A stretch of DNA of 64,000 nt from Deltaproteobacteria bacterium (GCA_020848905.1 JADLHG010000056.1:186001-250000); one strand, 5' to 3'; positions 1 through 9,157 are shown, numbered from the stretch's first letter. Made by a program: numbers and translations. The notes: generated from the letters alone by a model not told the origin.

Positions 1-493
1 CGTCCAGCGGCTTCACCACGATCTCCCCCTGCTCGTCCAGGAAGGCGAGCAGGCGAGCCATGGAGCGCGTGAGCAGGGTGGGGGGCGTGCACTCGGGAAA
101 CCAGGCCGTGAAGACCTTCTCGTTGGCGTCGCGCAGGGACTGCGGGCGATTGACCACCAGCGCCCCCTCGGCCTCCGCGCGCTCGAGGAGGTACGTGGTG
201 TGCACGTACTCCAGGTCGAACGGGGGATCCTTGCGCATCAGGATTGCGTCCAGCGTGCCGAGCGGCAGCTCCACGGGGGGGCCGAGCTCGAACCACCGCT
301 CCGCGCGATCCGTCACGGAGAGCGGCCGAGCGCCGCCCCACGCGCGCCCGTCGCGCAGGAAGAGGTCCCGCTGCTCGAGGTAGTGGAGGGCGAAGCCGCG
401 CCGCTGCGCCTCGAGGAGCATGGCGAAGGTGGAGTCCTTGACGACCTTGATGGTCGAGATGGGGTCCATCACGACGGCTAGGCTGACGGGCAT
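1..493 (-). CDS. gshB: Glutathione synthetase, N-terminal part (cut by window edge)
   Basis: ATP-dependent ligase joining gamma-glutamylcysteine and glycine in the cytoplasm, the last step of glutathione synthesis. About 164 N-terminal residues are visible. The opening MDPISTIKVVKDST and the stretch MRKDPPFDLEYVHTTYLLE are hallmark GshB N-terminal motifs, followed by VVNRPQSLRDANEK and the start of the ATP-grasp region (GEIVVKPLD) at the edge. The ATG at 493 is preceded on the minus strand by a GGAGGAG Shine-Dalgarno. The gene is divergent from the aldehyde dehydrogenase at 626. The C-terminal ATP-grasp half lies outside the window, so its integrity cannot be judged. Confidence 0.93.
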   Translation of the reverse strand, partial: MPVSLAVVMDPISTIKVVKDSTFAMLLEAQRRGFALHYLEQRDLFLRDGRAWGGARPLSVTDRAERWFELGPPVELPLGTLDAILMRKDPPFDLEYVHTTYLLERAEAEGALVVNRPQSLRDANEKVFTAWFPECTPPTLLTRSMARLLAFLDEQGEIVVKPLD

Positions 494-563
494 GCGGCTC
501 CTCCGACGGAAGATACTCGATGGTGCACGGGCGGGCCATCGCCGGTCTCGCGCCCGGCCCACC

Positions 564-598
564 TTGACAGCCTCGAGAGGCCTGAACAATATCAGGCC
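564..598 (+). promoter_or_regulatory. Candidate sigma-70 promoter with an overlapping palindrome
   Basis: A consensus -35 TTGACA (564-569) is followed after 17 bases by a weak -10 CAATAT (587-592). The palindrome GGCCTGA-N6-TCAGGCC (579-585/592-598) covers the -10. That arrangement is typical of a repressor operator, but no regulator gene is adjacent and the -10 is poor, so this is an inference. It lies 28 bases upstream of the aldehyde dehydrogenase start. Confidence 0.4.
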
Positions 599-625
599 CG
601 GCTTCGCGGCTGTGGAGGACGATTC

Positions 626-2308
626 ATGGATAGGGTAGCGCTCGACCAAGCCATCGCCACGCTCCAGCAGAACAAGGAAGCGTGGGTGCGCGTTTCCGTG
701 GATCGCAAGGTCGAGCTCCTCGAGGAGCTGATCCGGGGCACGGCGGCCGTGGCCGACCGTCAGGTGGCGGCCGCGGCGCAGGCCAAGGGCCTCTCTCCCG
801 AGTCGCCCCTCGTGGGCGAGGACTACCTCGGCGGCCCCGTGGTGACGGTGCGCAACCTGCGCCTCCTCGCCGGCACGCTCCGGGACGTGGCGCGCTACGG
901 GCGCCCCCGCCTCGACGAGAAGCGGATCCGGACGCGGGCCGGGGGCCAGGTGGTGGTGGAGGTCTTCCCCCTGAACCTCCTCGAGAAGTTCTTGTACCCG
1001 GGCTTTTCGGCCGAGGTGTGGATGCAGCCCGGCGTGACGCCGGACAGCCTGCCGTACCACATGGCCCACTTCTACCGGCAGAGCACGCCCGTGGGTCGGG
1101 TGGCGCTGGTGCTCGGCGCGGGGAACGTGGCCTCCATCGGGCCTCTCGACGTGGTGCACAAGCTCTTCGTCGAGGGGCAGGTCTGTCTGCTGAAGATGAA
1201 CCCGGTCAACGAGTACCTCGGGCCCTTCATCGAGGAGGCCTTCGCGCCCCTCGTGCGCCAGGGATTCGTGCGCGTGGTCTACGGGGGCCCCGAGGCGGGG
1301 GAGTACCTCTGCACGCATCCGGGCATCGACGAGATCCACATCACCGGCAGCGACAAGACGCACGACGCCATCGTCTTCGGCACGGGAAAGGCCGGAGCCG
1401 ACCGCAAGCGCAACAAGCAGCCCCAGAACGCGAGGCGCATCACGAGCGAGCTCGGCAACGTGAGCCCGATCGTCGTCGTGCCGGGCCTCTGGAGCGACGC
1501 CGAGGTGCAGTTCCAGGCCGAGAACATCGTCACGCAGATGACGAACAACGTGGGTTTCAACTGCAACGCGGCCAAGGTGATCGTCACCCACGAGAAGTGG
1601 CCCCAGCGGCGGGCGCTATTGGATGCCGTGCGGAAGGTGTTGCGCGAGCTGCCGCAGCGCCGGGCCTATTACCCGGGAGCCGAAGGGCGCTACGACGCCT
1701 TCGTCAAGACGCACCCCCAGGCGGAGGAGTTCGGCACCCGCCGGCAGGGAGAGCTGCCGTGGGCGCTCATCCCGGGCGTCAGCGCGGACAACACCGACGA
1801 GGCCTGCTTCACGACCGAGTCGTTCTGCGGCGTGACGGCCGAGACGACACTCCCCGGCGCCGACGCGGCGGAGTTTCTCGCGGCTGCCGTGCAGTTCTGC
1901 AACACGCGGCTGTGGGGCACGTTGAACGCCGAGATCCTCGTCCACCCGGCGTCGGCAAGCTACCTCGGGCAGTCCCTGGATCAGGCGATCGCGGACCTGC
2001 GGTACGGCACGGTCTCTCTGAACCACTGGCCGGCGATGGCCTACGCGCTCGGGACGACCACCTGGGGGGCCTACCCGGGCCACACCCTGGAGGACATCCA
2101 GAGCGGCATCGGGGTGGTGCACAACGCCTTCCTCTTCGACAAGCCCGAGAAGACGGTGGTGCGTGGGCCGTTCCGCATGTTCCCCAAGCCGCCCTGGTTC
2201 GTCACGCACAAGCAGATGCTCGCGGTGGGGCGCAAGCTCCTCGAATACGAACAGGAGCCGTCCCTAAAACACATCCCATCCATCGCCGTGCGGGCGATCT
2301 TCGGGTAG
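626..2308 (+). CDS. Aldehyde dehydrogenase family protein, possibly a P5C dehydrogenase partner of PRODH
   Basis: NAD(P)-dependent aldehyde oxidation is expected from the fold. The 560-residue protein has the family's catalytic Cys in GFNCNAAKV (Cys313) and general-base Glu in SELGNVSP (Glu275), 38 residues apart, close to the usual ALDH spacing. A nucleotide-binding segment VALVLGAGNVASIGP lies around residue 160. The N-terminal 150 residues are longer and less typical than in a standard ALDH. Proline dehydrogenase starts 28 bases downstream on the same strand, so the pair could oxidise proline to glutamate as a split PutA. The substrate is not established by the sequence, and other aldehydes are possible. 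Confidence 0.8.
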   Translation: MDRVALDQAIATLQQNKEAWVRVSVDRKVELLEELIRGTAAVADRQVAAAAQAKGLSPESPLVGEDYLGGPVVTVRNLRLLAGTLRDVARYGRPRLDEKRIRTRAGGQVVVEVFPLNLLEKFLYPGFSAEVWMQPGVTPDSLPYHMAHFYRQSTPVGRVALVLGAGNVASIGPLDVVHKLFVEGQVCLLKMNPVNEYLGPFIEEAFAPLVRQGFVRVVYGGPEAGEYLCTHPGIDEIHITGSDKTHDAIVFGTGKAGADRKRNKQPQNARRITSELGNVSPIVVVPGLWSDAEVQFQAENIVTQMTNNVGFNCNAAKVIVTHEKWPQRRALLDAVRKVLRELPQRRAYYPGAEGRYDAFVKTHPQAEEFGTRRQGELPWALIPGVSADNTDEACFTTESFCGVTAETTLPGADAAEFLAAAVQFCNTRLWGTLNAEILVHPASASYLGQSLDQAIADLRYGTVSLNHWPAMAYALGTTTWGAYPGHTLEDIQSGIGVVHNAFLFDKPEKTVVRGPFRMFPKPPWFVTHKQMLAVGRKLLEYEQEPSLKHIPSIAVRAIFG

Positions 2309-2336
2309 GCGAAAAGACAGCTTTCGGGATCCCTCA

Positions 2337-3236
2337 ATGAGCATCTTCGATCGGATGGTCGTGCGCGCGCTCCCCGTGGTTCCAAAGGCCGTCGTGGGCC
2401 GCGTGGCGCAGCGGTACGTGGCGGGGTCCACCCTGGGCGAGGCCGTGGAGGCCATCCGGGGCCTCGCCGGCGAAGGCGCGATGGCGACGGTGGACGTGCT
2501 CGGCGAGGAGGTGACCGAGCGGGATCGCGCCGAGTCGGCCGTGGACGAGTATCTCCGCGTCCTCGACACGGTCCGCGCCGAGCGGCTCGCGGCGAACATC
2601 TCGATCAAACCCACGATGCTGGGCTTGAAGATCGACGAGGCGCTGGCCGAGGAGCTGGTGGGGCGACTCGTGCGCCGGGCCGCCGAGCTCGGCAGCTTCG
2701 TGCGGATCGACATGGAGGACCACACCTGCACCGACGCGACGCTGCGGCTCTACGGCAGCCTGCGCCAAGAACTCGGCAGCGTGGGGGTTGTCCTGCAGGC
2801 CATGCTGCGGCGCACGCCGGAGGACATTGCGGCGCTGGCCCCGGTAGGCGCGAACGTTCGCCTCTGCAAGGGGATCTACCGCGAGCCGGAGAGCCTCGCC
2901 TTCCAGGGTTACGACGAAGTGCGCGAGGCCTTCGTGCGCTGCCTCGAGCAGCTCTTCGCGGCCGGCTGCTACGTGGGGATCGCGACCCACGACGAGGTGC
3001 TGGTGGAGCGCAGCCTGGAGCTGATCCAGCGCTTCGGCCTGAAGCGCGAGGAGTACGAGTTCCAGATGCTCCTCGGCGTGACGCCGTCGCTCCGGGCGCG
3101 GCTTCTCGGCGCGGGGCATCGGCTGCGCGTCTACGTCCCGTACGGGGCCGACTGGTACGCCTACTCGATGCGCCGGCTGCGCGAGAACCCGACGGTGGCG
3201 CGGCACATCATGAAGGCGTTCTTCTCGCGGGGCTGA
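2337..3236 (+). CDS. Proline dehydrogenase (PRODH), FAD-dependent
   Basis: Oxidises L-proline to delta-1-pyrroline-5-carboxylate, passing electrons via FAD to the quinone pool. The length of 299 residues matches the monofunctional PRODH barrel. Family motifs visible include NISIKPTMLGL, VRIDMEDHTCTD, VRLCKGIYREP, and the C-terminal YVPYGADWYAYSMRRLREN, whose Tyr and two Arg residues bind the proline carboxylate in characterised enzymes. It lies directly behind the ALDH-family gene, suggesting one transcription unit. The gene ends 6 bases from the convergent stop of the next gene. Confidence 0.9.
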   Translation: MSIFDRMVVRALPVVPKAVVGRVAQRYVAGSTLGEAVEAIRGLAGEGAMATVDVLGEEVTERDRAESAVDEYLRVLDTVRAERLAANISIKPTMLGLKIDEALAEELVGRLVRRAAELGSFVRIDMEDHTCTDATLRLYGSLRQELGSVGVVLQAMLRRTPEDIAALAPVGANVRLCKGIYREPESLAFQGYDEVREAFVRCLEQLFAAGCYVGIATHDEVLVERSLELIQRFGLKREEYEFQMLLGVTPSLRARLLGAGHRLRVYVPYGADWYAYSMRRLRENPTVARHIMKAFFSRG

Positions 3237-3242
3237 AGTGGG

Positions 3243-3857
3243 TTAGTACCGGTCGCCCGTGTACTTCACCGCGTAGGCGTTGAGTCCGAGCTCCAGGAAG
3301 ACGCCGCCCCCCGCGTTGTTGCCGCCGCTGCCCCCATGGACCAGCGAGAAGAAGGGGCGCACGGCCGTGGTGAAAGAGAAGGTGCGCCGCGCGTTCGAGA
3401 ACTCCATCCCGACCCGCACGGGGATATGGAAGGCCCAGGCGTTCTCCTTGCTCTTGCCGTCGTCGGACTCCCACGCGGCGTAGGAGAGCCCCACGCCGGG
3501 CGCCACGAAGAGCTCGAAGGTGCTCGGGGCGTTCGGGTGGAAGTTGACGAAGGCCTCCCCCGTGAAGAAGAAGTGCTTCTGCAGCGCGTTCGAGGCGGCG
3601 ATGTTCACCACGGGCACGCTCAGGTCGATGGACACGAGGTCGCCGAGAAAGACCTTGAGCTCGATGGTGGGCAAGAGCGGGAACCACCGGCCGGGCTCGA
3701 TCCCCGGGAACTGGAAGTCGCTGCGCATGTAGCCGCCGCCGAAGGCGGTGCCACCCCCGAAGACGCGGTGGCCGACCGCGTACTGCGCTTCGGCGACCGA
3801 CGCGTGACCGGCCGTCAGGGCGAGCAATAAGATCGTTGCGAGGCGGAATCTCTTCAT
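3243..3857 (-). CDS. Secreted, probably outer-membrane beta-barrel-like protein of unknown function
   Basis: A 204-residue protein with a clear Sec signal peptide (MKRFRLATILLLALTAGHASVAEA, cleavage after AEA). The mature part alternates polar and aromatic or hydrophobic residues and is rich in Gly, Phe and Val, with strand-like segments such as WAFHIPVRVGMEFSN and LELGLNAYAVKY near the C-terminus, suggesting an OmpW/OmpA-type small barrel. I recognise no specific family motif. It is transcribed away from the lipoprotein gene at 4013. Confidence 0.65.
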   Translation of the reverse strand: MKRFRLATILLLALTAGHASVAEAQYAVGHRVFGGGTAFGGGYMRSDFQFPGIEPGRWFPLLPTIELKVFLGDLVSIDLSVPVVNIAASNALQKHFFFTGEAFVNFHPNAPSTFELFVAPGVGLSYAAWESDDGKSKENAWAFHIPVRVGMEFSNARRTFSFTTAVRPFFSLVHGGSGGNNAGGGVFLELGLNAYAVKYTGDRY

Positions 3858-3916
3858 TGGCGACTCCTGCTCCTAGGCTAGAGGTGCCCTGCGCTGGGCA
3901 GAGGCTCTCGACGGTT

Positions 3917-3928
3917 CTACGATCGTAG
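3917..3928. promoter_or_regulatory. Perfect 12-bp palindrome in a divergent intergenic region
   Basis: CTACGATCGTAG is fully self-complementary and lies between the minus-strand start at 3857 and the plus-strand start at 4013. Its position suits an operator shared by both genes. A 12-bp palindrome can arise by chance in 64 kb, so support is weak. Confidence 0.25.
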
Positions 3929-4012
3929 CCGGCGCTGCCATCCGCGATGGTGATACGGGTCACGAGCGTAGCACGCTGCGCTGGCCTCATGGTAGAAGCC
4001 CCTCCATCGACC

Positions 4013-5548
4013 ATGCGGCGGTTCGTGATGCGCTCGCTCGGCAGATTCCCCTCCCTTCTCGCGGCGGTCGCGCTCGGCGCTGGGCCTGCGGGGTGCGGCT
4101 ACGATCCGCGAGAGGCGCAGGCGGCGCTGGTGGCGGCGGAGAGGCTGCAGGCGCAGCAGGAGGGGACGAAGGACGGCGTGGGCCGGCGGGGGAGCGTCGC
4201 TCGGATGGCCTGGGCCGAGCCGGCCGGGGGCGCACGCAGCGGGAGTGGCAGCGGCAGCGGCAGCGGCAGCGGGGCGCCCTGCGTGCCCGACGGCGTCCTC
4301 GGGGAGTGGGCGGGTCTCGAGGCGCGCTGGAGCCCGCTGTCCGGGCCCACGGCCCCCGTCGACGCACGAGGAGCCGGCAAGAGCTCGGTCGACAGGATCG
4401 GCTTCGCCGGGTCGCGGCGCGGACTCTGCGTGGCGCTCGAGCTCCCTCGGCCGGACGGTCACGCCGGAGCGGGGGCCGCTTTCGCCGGCGGCACGATCCT
4501 GCTCGAGCTCTGGCCCGAGGCTGCCGGGGGCGCACGGCAGGCCACCTCGCCCGATGGTCCCGTAGGCGTGGCGCTGCGACTCGGGCCGGGGACGCAGGTC
4601 GCGTTCGTGCGGCCGCGTCACCGCTGGCGAGTGGCCGAGACCCAGGGCGTCGTCCGCCTCGAGGCAGATGCGGTGCGGGCCGAGGTGCGGCTCTCGCTGG
4701 CGGCGTTGAGCCCGCTGCCCGCGGCAGAGGTCGCCTCGCTGCGCTACCGCGTGACGGTGTCCGACGCGTCGCGGGGGAGCGAACCCTCGGTGAGAGGGGA
4801 GGGACGCGTCGCGCTCGCGCGGCCGCTCGGCATCCCGCAGTGGGTACGCGCCATGCCAGCTCTCCGCGCCTGCATGGCGGGCCTCGCGGAGGCGCTGATC
4901 GGCTACGCCAAGGGCTGGCGTTGCGCCGTACCGACCGCGGTCCCCGCCGGAGAGGGAGGGGACGCGGCGGCGTGGCGTGGCGAGCGTCTCTCGTACGCGC
5001 GCCCGCTCGACGCACCGCAGCTGGTCTGGTTGCCGGAGCGCCTCGTGGTGGTGAAGTTCCTGCGGGCGGGGCGCGGGCTGCTCGCGCTCCTCGACAAGCA
5101 GGATCGCGTGCTCTCCGTCCTGCCTCTCGGAGCTCCCGGCGCGGCCGTCGAGGAGCACCCGAAGAGCGCCCGCTCCGGAGCCGAGGCCTTCCGTCTACCC
5201 GACGGCGCCTGGGCGGTGAGCCTTCGGCACGCGCACCGCGTGGACGAGCTCGCCGGAGGTCAGTGCGCCGGTCGCTTCCGGACGGAGCTGTCCATCGTGG
5301 CCCTGCGTCAGGCCCCCGACGCCACCCCGCAGAATCCGCGCCGCAAGGACGCGCCCGTTCCTTTCCTCGAGGAGGTCTTCCGCACCACGCTGAGCGACTG
5401 CAGGTCACCGACGTCGCGCGAGTTCGGGATGAGCTCCGACCGCCGAGAGCTCTGGGTGAAGTCCTCGCTCGAGCCGCTGGCGCCCGGCCGACGCTACGTC
5501 TACCGGCGCGGTGGCTATCGCCCCGACGCGGACGGAGCGCCTCGATGA
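4013..5548 (+). CDS. Putative lipoprotein of unknown function
   Basis: About 511 residues from the ATG at 4013; an in-frame ATG at 4028 is an equally good start. The N-terminus has a positively charged, hydrophobic signal and a lipobox-like AGPAGC, so the mature protein is probably lipidated at that Cys. A Gly-Ser linker follows (GSGSGSGSGSG), encoded by four tandem GGCAGC units at 4247-4270. The rest is an Arg/Ala/Leu-rich domain with beta-strand character and no recognisable catalytic motif. The stop overlaps the start of prmC (ATGA), so the two are probably co-translated, but no functional link is evident. Confidence 0.6.
   Translation: MRRFVMRSLGRFPSLLAAVALGAGPAGCGYDPREAQAALVAAERLQAQQEGTKDGVGRRGSVARMAWAEPAGGARSGSGSGSGSGSGAPCVPDGVLGEWAGLEARWSPLSGPTAPVDARGAGKSSVDRIGFAGSRRGLCVALELPRPDGHAGAGAAFAGGTILLELWPEAAGGARQATSPDGPVGVALRLGPGTQVAFVRPRHRWRVAETQGVVRLEADAVRAEVRLSLAALSPLPAAEVASLRYRVTVSDASRGSEPSVRGEGRVALARPLGIPQWVRAMPALRACMAGLAEALIGYAKGWRCAVPTAVPAGEGGDAAAWRGERLSYARPLDAPQLVWLPERLVVVKFLRAGRGLLALLDKQDRVLSVLPLGAPGAAVEEHPKSARSGAEAFRLPDGAWAVSLRHAHRVDELAGGQCAGRFRTELSIVALRQAPDATPQNPRRKDAPVPFLEEVFRTTLSDCRSPTSREFGMSSDRRELWVKSSLEPLAPGRRYVYRRGGYRPDADGAPR
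4247..4270. repeat. Hexanucleotide repeat (GGCAGC)x4
   Basis: Four perfect GGCAGC units in tandem inside the lipoprotein gene encode a Gly-Ser linker. Gain or loss of units would keep the frame and only change linker length. Confidence 0.85.
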
Positions 5549-6423
5549 GCGAGCCGAAGACGGTCTGGACGATCCGCGAGGTGCTCGGCTGGACGACGGG
5601 GCGCTTCGCCAGCGCGGAGCTGCCGACCCCCCGGCTGGATGCCGAGGTGCTGCTCGCCCACGTGCTCGGCGTAGAGCGCATCCAGCTCTACCTGGACTTC
5701 GACAAGCCGCTCGGGCCGCCCGAGCTCGCCCGCTACCGCGAGGCCGTTCGCCGCCGTCTGACCCACGAGCCGGTGGCCTACGTCACCGGTCGCCGCGAGT
5801 TCTGGTCCCTGGCGTTCGAGGTGAGCCCGGCGGTGCTGATCCCGCGCCCGGAGACGGAGCTCCTCGTGGAGCTGGGTCTCGACCACCTCCGCCGACGCCC
5901 CGCCGACGCTCCGGCTGCGACGGTGGTGGAGGTCGGCGCGGGGAGCGGCGCCATCGCGGTGACGATCGCGCACGAGCGTCCGGACGTGCGCGTTCTGGCG
6001 ATCGAGAGGTCGCCCGAAGCGCTCGAGGTAGCGCGCCGCAACGTCGCCCGGCACGCCCCCCAGGTCGAGCTTCTCCTCGGGGACCTGCTCGAGCCGCTCC
6101 CCGAAGGGCTCTCCGTGGACCTCCTTCTCGCGAATCTGCCGTACATCCCCTCGGCCGAGCTGGAGACGCTCGCCCCCGAGGTGCGCGGCTTCGAACCGCG
6201 GATCGCTCTCGACGGTGGCCCGGATGGGCTCGCGCTGGTGCGGCCGCTCGTCGCGCAGGGGGTGCCGCGGCTTGCGGCAGGAGGCCTACTCGCCCTGGAG
6301 CTCGATCCGGCGGAGGTTCCGGCGGTCCGTGACCTCCTCGCGGCGGCCGGGCTCGTGGACGTTCGCGTGGTGAAGGACCTCGCCGGCCGGGAGCGCGTGG
6401 TGCGGGCGCTTCGCCCCGCCTGA
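5545..6423 (+). CDS. prmC: Peptide chain release factor N5-glutamine methyltransferase (PrmC/HemK)
   Basis: SAM-dependent enzyme that methylates the GGQ glutamine of release factors 1 and 2. Its 292 residues fit the family. The N-terminal helical RF-binding domain (to about residue 80) is followed by the linker motif RREFWSL...VLIPRPETE and the SAM-binding motif VVEVGAGSGAIAV. The catalytic motif, normally NPPY, reads NLPY here (Asn197-Tyr200). Asn and Tyr, which hold the glutamine, are kept. The start overlaps the preceding stop as ATGA. prfA is not adjacent. Confidence 0.92.
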   Translation: MSEPKTVWTIREVLGWTTGRFASAELPTPRLDAEVLLAHVLGVERIQLYLDFDKPLGPPELARYREAVRRRLTHEPVAYVTGRREFWSLAFEVSPAVLIPRPETELLVELGLDHLRRRPADAPAATVVEVGAGSGAIAVTIAHERPDVRVLAIERSPEALEVARRNVARHAPQVELLLGDLLEPLPEGLSVDLLLANLPYIPSAELETLAPEVRGFEPRIALDGGPDGLALVRPLVAQGVPRLAAGGLLALELDPAEVPAVRDLLAAAGLVDVRVVKDLAGRERVVRALRPA

Positions 6424-6454
6424 TCGCACCGCTGAGCTCGACGGATCGGGCCGG

Positions 6455-7630
6455 CTAACCGCCGCTCGCCACGCGCTGCACCTCGAAGGCGCCGATGTCG
6501 CCCCGCGCTGGGCTGGACGCCGAGGCCGGACGCGTGCAACCCCGGTAGTCCTCCTTCAGGTCGAGCTCGGCAGCCGGCACGGCGTCGATGGCGGGAGAGC
6601 CCGCAAGGGGCTCGAGCTCTCCGCCGGACGGGTTCGTGAGCCTCGGATCCGCGACGTCGAACTGCCCGCTCGCCGGGGCCCCCGTGTGTAGCGTCGTCAC
6701 GCCGAAGGCGAGCGCGTACCGCAGCTCGTAGGGCGAATCGCTCACGATCCCCGTCTCGCCGTCGAGGAGCAGGTTGCCGACGATCACCGTGGTCTCGCTC
6801 AGGTCGCTGAGCGTGACGCCCCGCTTGAAGGCGTGGAGCGTGTTGTGCCGCAAGGAGGCCTTGATCTTGCCGACCATGCCCCCCTCGGAAAGGCTCACGG
6901 GCTGCTCGACCCGGTGAAAGACGTTGTTCTGCACGGTCAGGGTGACCTGGTGGGTCAGCGTGTCGTAGCGCGTGAGCCCTTCCACCCCTCGCGTGCGCGT
7001 GTCGAACCAGTTCCCCTCGACGGTGAGCGTCACGACGGCGGGGACGAGCGCCTCGGCGGAGCGGGCCGAGACCGCCCACGCTCCCGGGTCCGTGCCGGCC
7101 ACGAAGCGGTTGCGACGCACGCGGAACGACCCCGTCTGGTTGGCTACGATCCCTCCCGAGACCTGGAAGCCCTCGATCGTGCCGCTCGTCCCCCGAAAGC
7201 GCACCTCGCCCTGGATCTGCGCCCCCGCGCAGCCGCGCAGCGTCACTCCGACGGGGATCGCCCAGCCGGCCCCCAGCTTGAGTCCGCGCACCTGCACCGT
7301 TTGCCCCGAGGTGGCCTGCGCGAAGGCCACGTCGAGCTGACCGACCTCGGTGGGGACCTCGATCACCGACACCGAGGAGGGATCCAGGCAGGCTAGGGGG
7401 GCCGGGCTGCAGGTCGCGGTGGCCGGGGTGCCATCCCCCGGCGAGCCGTCGCGGGGCAGGGTCCCCGCCTCCTCGTCCGCGGGGCGCGCGTCGCGTGCGG
7501 GGCCTCCGCGGTCTCCGTGCGAGAGATCCTGCGCTGCGCCTCCGTCGGGGGCGACAGCGCGAAAGCCCTGGCACGCGCCGGCCGCCACGACCACGGCGAC
7601 GAGACCCAGGCGTCCTCTGACCCGCGGCAT
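6455..7630 (-). CDS. Lipoprotein with a right-handed beta-helix (pectate-lyase-like) domain
   Basis: The 391-residue protein has a signal peptide ending in a lipobox (VAAGAC), then an Asp/Pro/Gly-rich low-complexity linker of about 60 residues. The remainder carries repeated short strand-turn units typical of parallel beta-helices, such as GTIEGFQVSGGIVANQTG, VTLTVEGNWFDTRT and VTLTVQNNVFHRV, and a C-terminal block (GSPAIDAVPAAELDLKEDYRG...GDIGAFEV) common at the end of such surface proteins. No catalytic residues can be assigned. It is divergent from the BMC operon across a 124-base region. Confidence 0.75.
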   Translation of the reverse strand: MPRVRGRLGLVAVVVAAGACQGFRAVAPDGGAAQDLSHGDRGGPARDARPADEEAGTLPRDGSPGDGTPATATCSPAPLACLDPSSVSVIEVPTEVGQLDVAFAQATSGQTVQVRGLKLGAGWAIPVGVTLRGCAGAQIQGEVRFRGTSGTIEGFQVSGGIVANQTGSFRVRRNRFVAGTDPGAWAVSARSAEALVPAVVTLTVEGNWFDTRTRGVEGLTRYDTLTHQVTLTVQNNVFHRVEQPVSLSEGGMVGKIKASLRHNTLHAFKRGVTLSDLSETTVIVGNLLLDGETGIVSDSPYELRYALAFGVTTLHTGAPASGQFDVADPRLTNPSGGELEPLAGSPAIDAVPAAELDLKEDYRGCTRPASASSPARGDIGAFEVQRVASGG

Positions 7631-7690
7631 GGCCGGAGCTTATCACGCGGGCAGGACGGCTCCGCTCGACGGAGAAACATCCACGCTCTC

Positions 7691-7744
7691 TCCTTGCCGA
7701 GGAGGAAATGCCTGTGCTAGCGTACGCCCCGTTCTCGGCAAGGA
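7691..7744 (+). promoter_or_regulatory. 11-bp inverted repeat pairing with the Shine-Dalgarno of the first BMC gene
   Basis: TCCTTGCCGAG (7691-7701) and CTCGGCAAGGA (7734-7744) are perfect reverse complements separated by 32 bases. The second arm contains the AAGGA Shine-Dalgarno, 10 bases before the ATG at 7755. In RNA the stem would hide the ribosome-binding site; in DNA it could be an operator. The loop also contains a GGAGG that could act as a decoy. No convincing promoter hexamers were found around it. Confidence 0.5.
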
Positions 7745-7754
7745 TTCCGGTTAG

Positions 7755-8393
<639 letters not shown>

Positions 8394-8420
8394 GCTCCGC
8401 CCTTCGTGCGGACGTGCTAC

Positions 8421-8439
8421 GGCCCCGGCGACCGGGGCC
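8421..8439 (+). promoter_or_regulatory. GC-rich stem-loop upstream of the BMC-H gene
   Basis: GGCCCCGG-CGA-CCGGGGCC is a perfect 8-bp stem with a 3-base loop, between the BMC-T stop (8393) and the BMC-H Shine-Dalgarno (GAGGAGGAA before 8462). No T-run follows, so a strong intrinsic terminator is unlikely. It could stabilise or define the 5' end of a processed mRNA for the most abundant shell protein. Confidence 0.55.
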
Positions 8440-8461
8440 CTCGTGTTGAGGAGGAATCGTT

Positions 8462-8764
8462 ATGGCTGACGCGCTGGGCATGATCGAAACCAGGGGCTTC
8501 ATCGGGATGGTCGAAGCCGCTGATGCGATGGTGAAGGCCGCGAAGGTGGAGCTCGTGGGCTTCGAGAAGATCGGAGGCGGCTACGTCACGGCGGTGGTAC
8601 GCGGCGACGTGGCGGCGGTGAAGGCCGCGACCGAGGCCGGGCAGCGCGCCGCCGAGCGCGTGGGCGAGCTGGTGTCGGTGCACGTCATCCCGCGGCCGCA
8701 CGTGAACATCGATCTGGTGCTGCCGCTCGGGCGTCGGGACCAGGCCAAGACCGAGTCCAAGTAG
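8462..8764 (+). CDS. BMC-H hexameric shell protein
   Basis: The principal facet tile of a bacterial microcompartment. The 100-residue single-domain BMC protein starts [20 protein letters not shown], followed by [19 protein letters not shown], the strand-turn [19 protein letters not shown] and [11 protein letters not shown]-like [14 protein letters not shown], all defining Pfam BMC motifs. It resembles the Haliangium ochraceum BMC-H used in synthetic shells (from memory). A very strong Shine-Dalgarno, GAGGAGGAA, and a preceding stem-loop are consistent with high expression. It lies between BMC-T and BMC-P genes. Confidence 0.97.
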   Translation: MADALGMIETRGFIGMVEAADAMVKAAKVELVGFEKIGGGYVTAVVRGDVAAVKAATEAGQRAAERVGELVSVHVIPRPHVNIDLVLPLGRRDQAKTESK

Positions 8765-8798
8765 CTTCAGCCCCTCTCAGGGGTCGCGTGCCTTCGAG

Positions 8799-8834
8799 CT
8801 GCGGCGTGAGGGCCTGAGATCCGTCACGCCGCAG
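8799..8834 (+). promoter_or_regulatory. 11-bp inverted repeat reaching into the BMC-P Shine-Dalgarno
   Basis: CTGCGGCGTGA (8799-8809) and TCACGCCGCAG (8824-8834) are perfect complements with a 14-base loop. The last bases of the stem overlap AGGAGG (8833-8838), the ribosome-binding site of BMC-P at 8845. A smaller stem, CCCCT-CTC-AGGGG, lies just upstream (8771-8783). Folding would lower BMC-P translation relative to BMC-H, in line with the low copy number of vertex pentamers. Confidence 0.55.
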
Positions 8835-8844
8835 GAGGACGTCG

Positions 8845-9147
8845 ATGCAGCTCGCCAAGGTCATCGGCACGGTGGTGGCCAGCCGGAAGGAAGACGTGCT
8901 GGAGGGGATGAAGTTCCTCGTGGTTCGCAACTGCGACTTCGAGGGGACCCCGACCGGCCCGTCCGTCGTGGCGGTCGATGCCGTGGGGGCGGGCACGGGC
9001 GAGGTGGTGCTCTACGCCTCGGGGAGCAGCGCCCGCCTGACGCACATCACCGAGAACCGCCCCGTGGACGCCACCATCATGGCCATCGTGGACCTGGTGG
9101 AGGTGGAGGGGACCCAGCGGTACTCCAAAGAGGGGTTCGGACGATAG
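8845..9147 (+). CDS. BMC-P pentameric vertex protein (EutN/CcmL family)
   Basis: Caps the icosahedral vertices of the microcompartment. The 100 residues match the EutN/CcmL fold: [58 protein letters not shown], and [15 protein letters not shown]. The GxGxGExVLxxxGSSAR motif is the family signature. It follows BMC-H after 80 bases containing two stem-loops, and the encapsulated aldehyde dehydrogenase begins 10 bases beyond its stop. It is the only vertex protein gene in the window. Confidence 0.96.
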   Translation: MQLAKVIGTVVASRKEDVLEGMKFLVVRNCDFEGTPTGPSVVAVDAVGAGTGEVVLYASGSSARLTHITENRPVDATIMAIVDLVEVEGTQRYSKEGFGR

Positions 9148-9157
9148 GCGCTGACAG

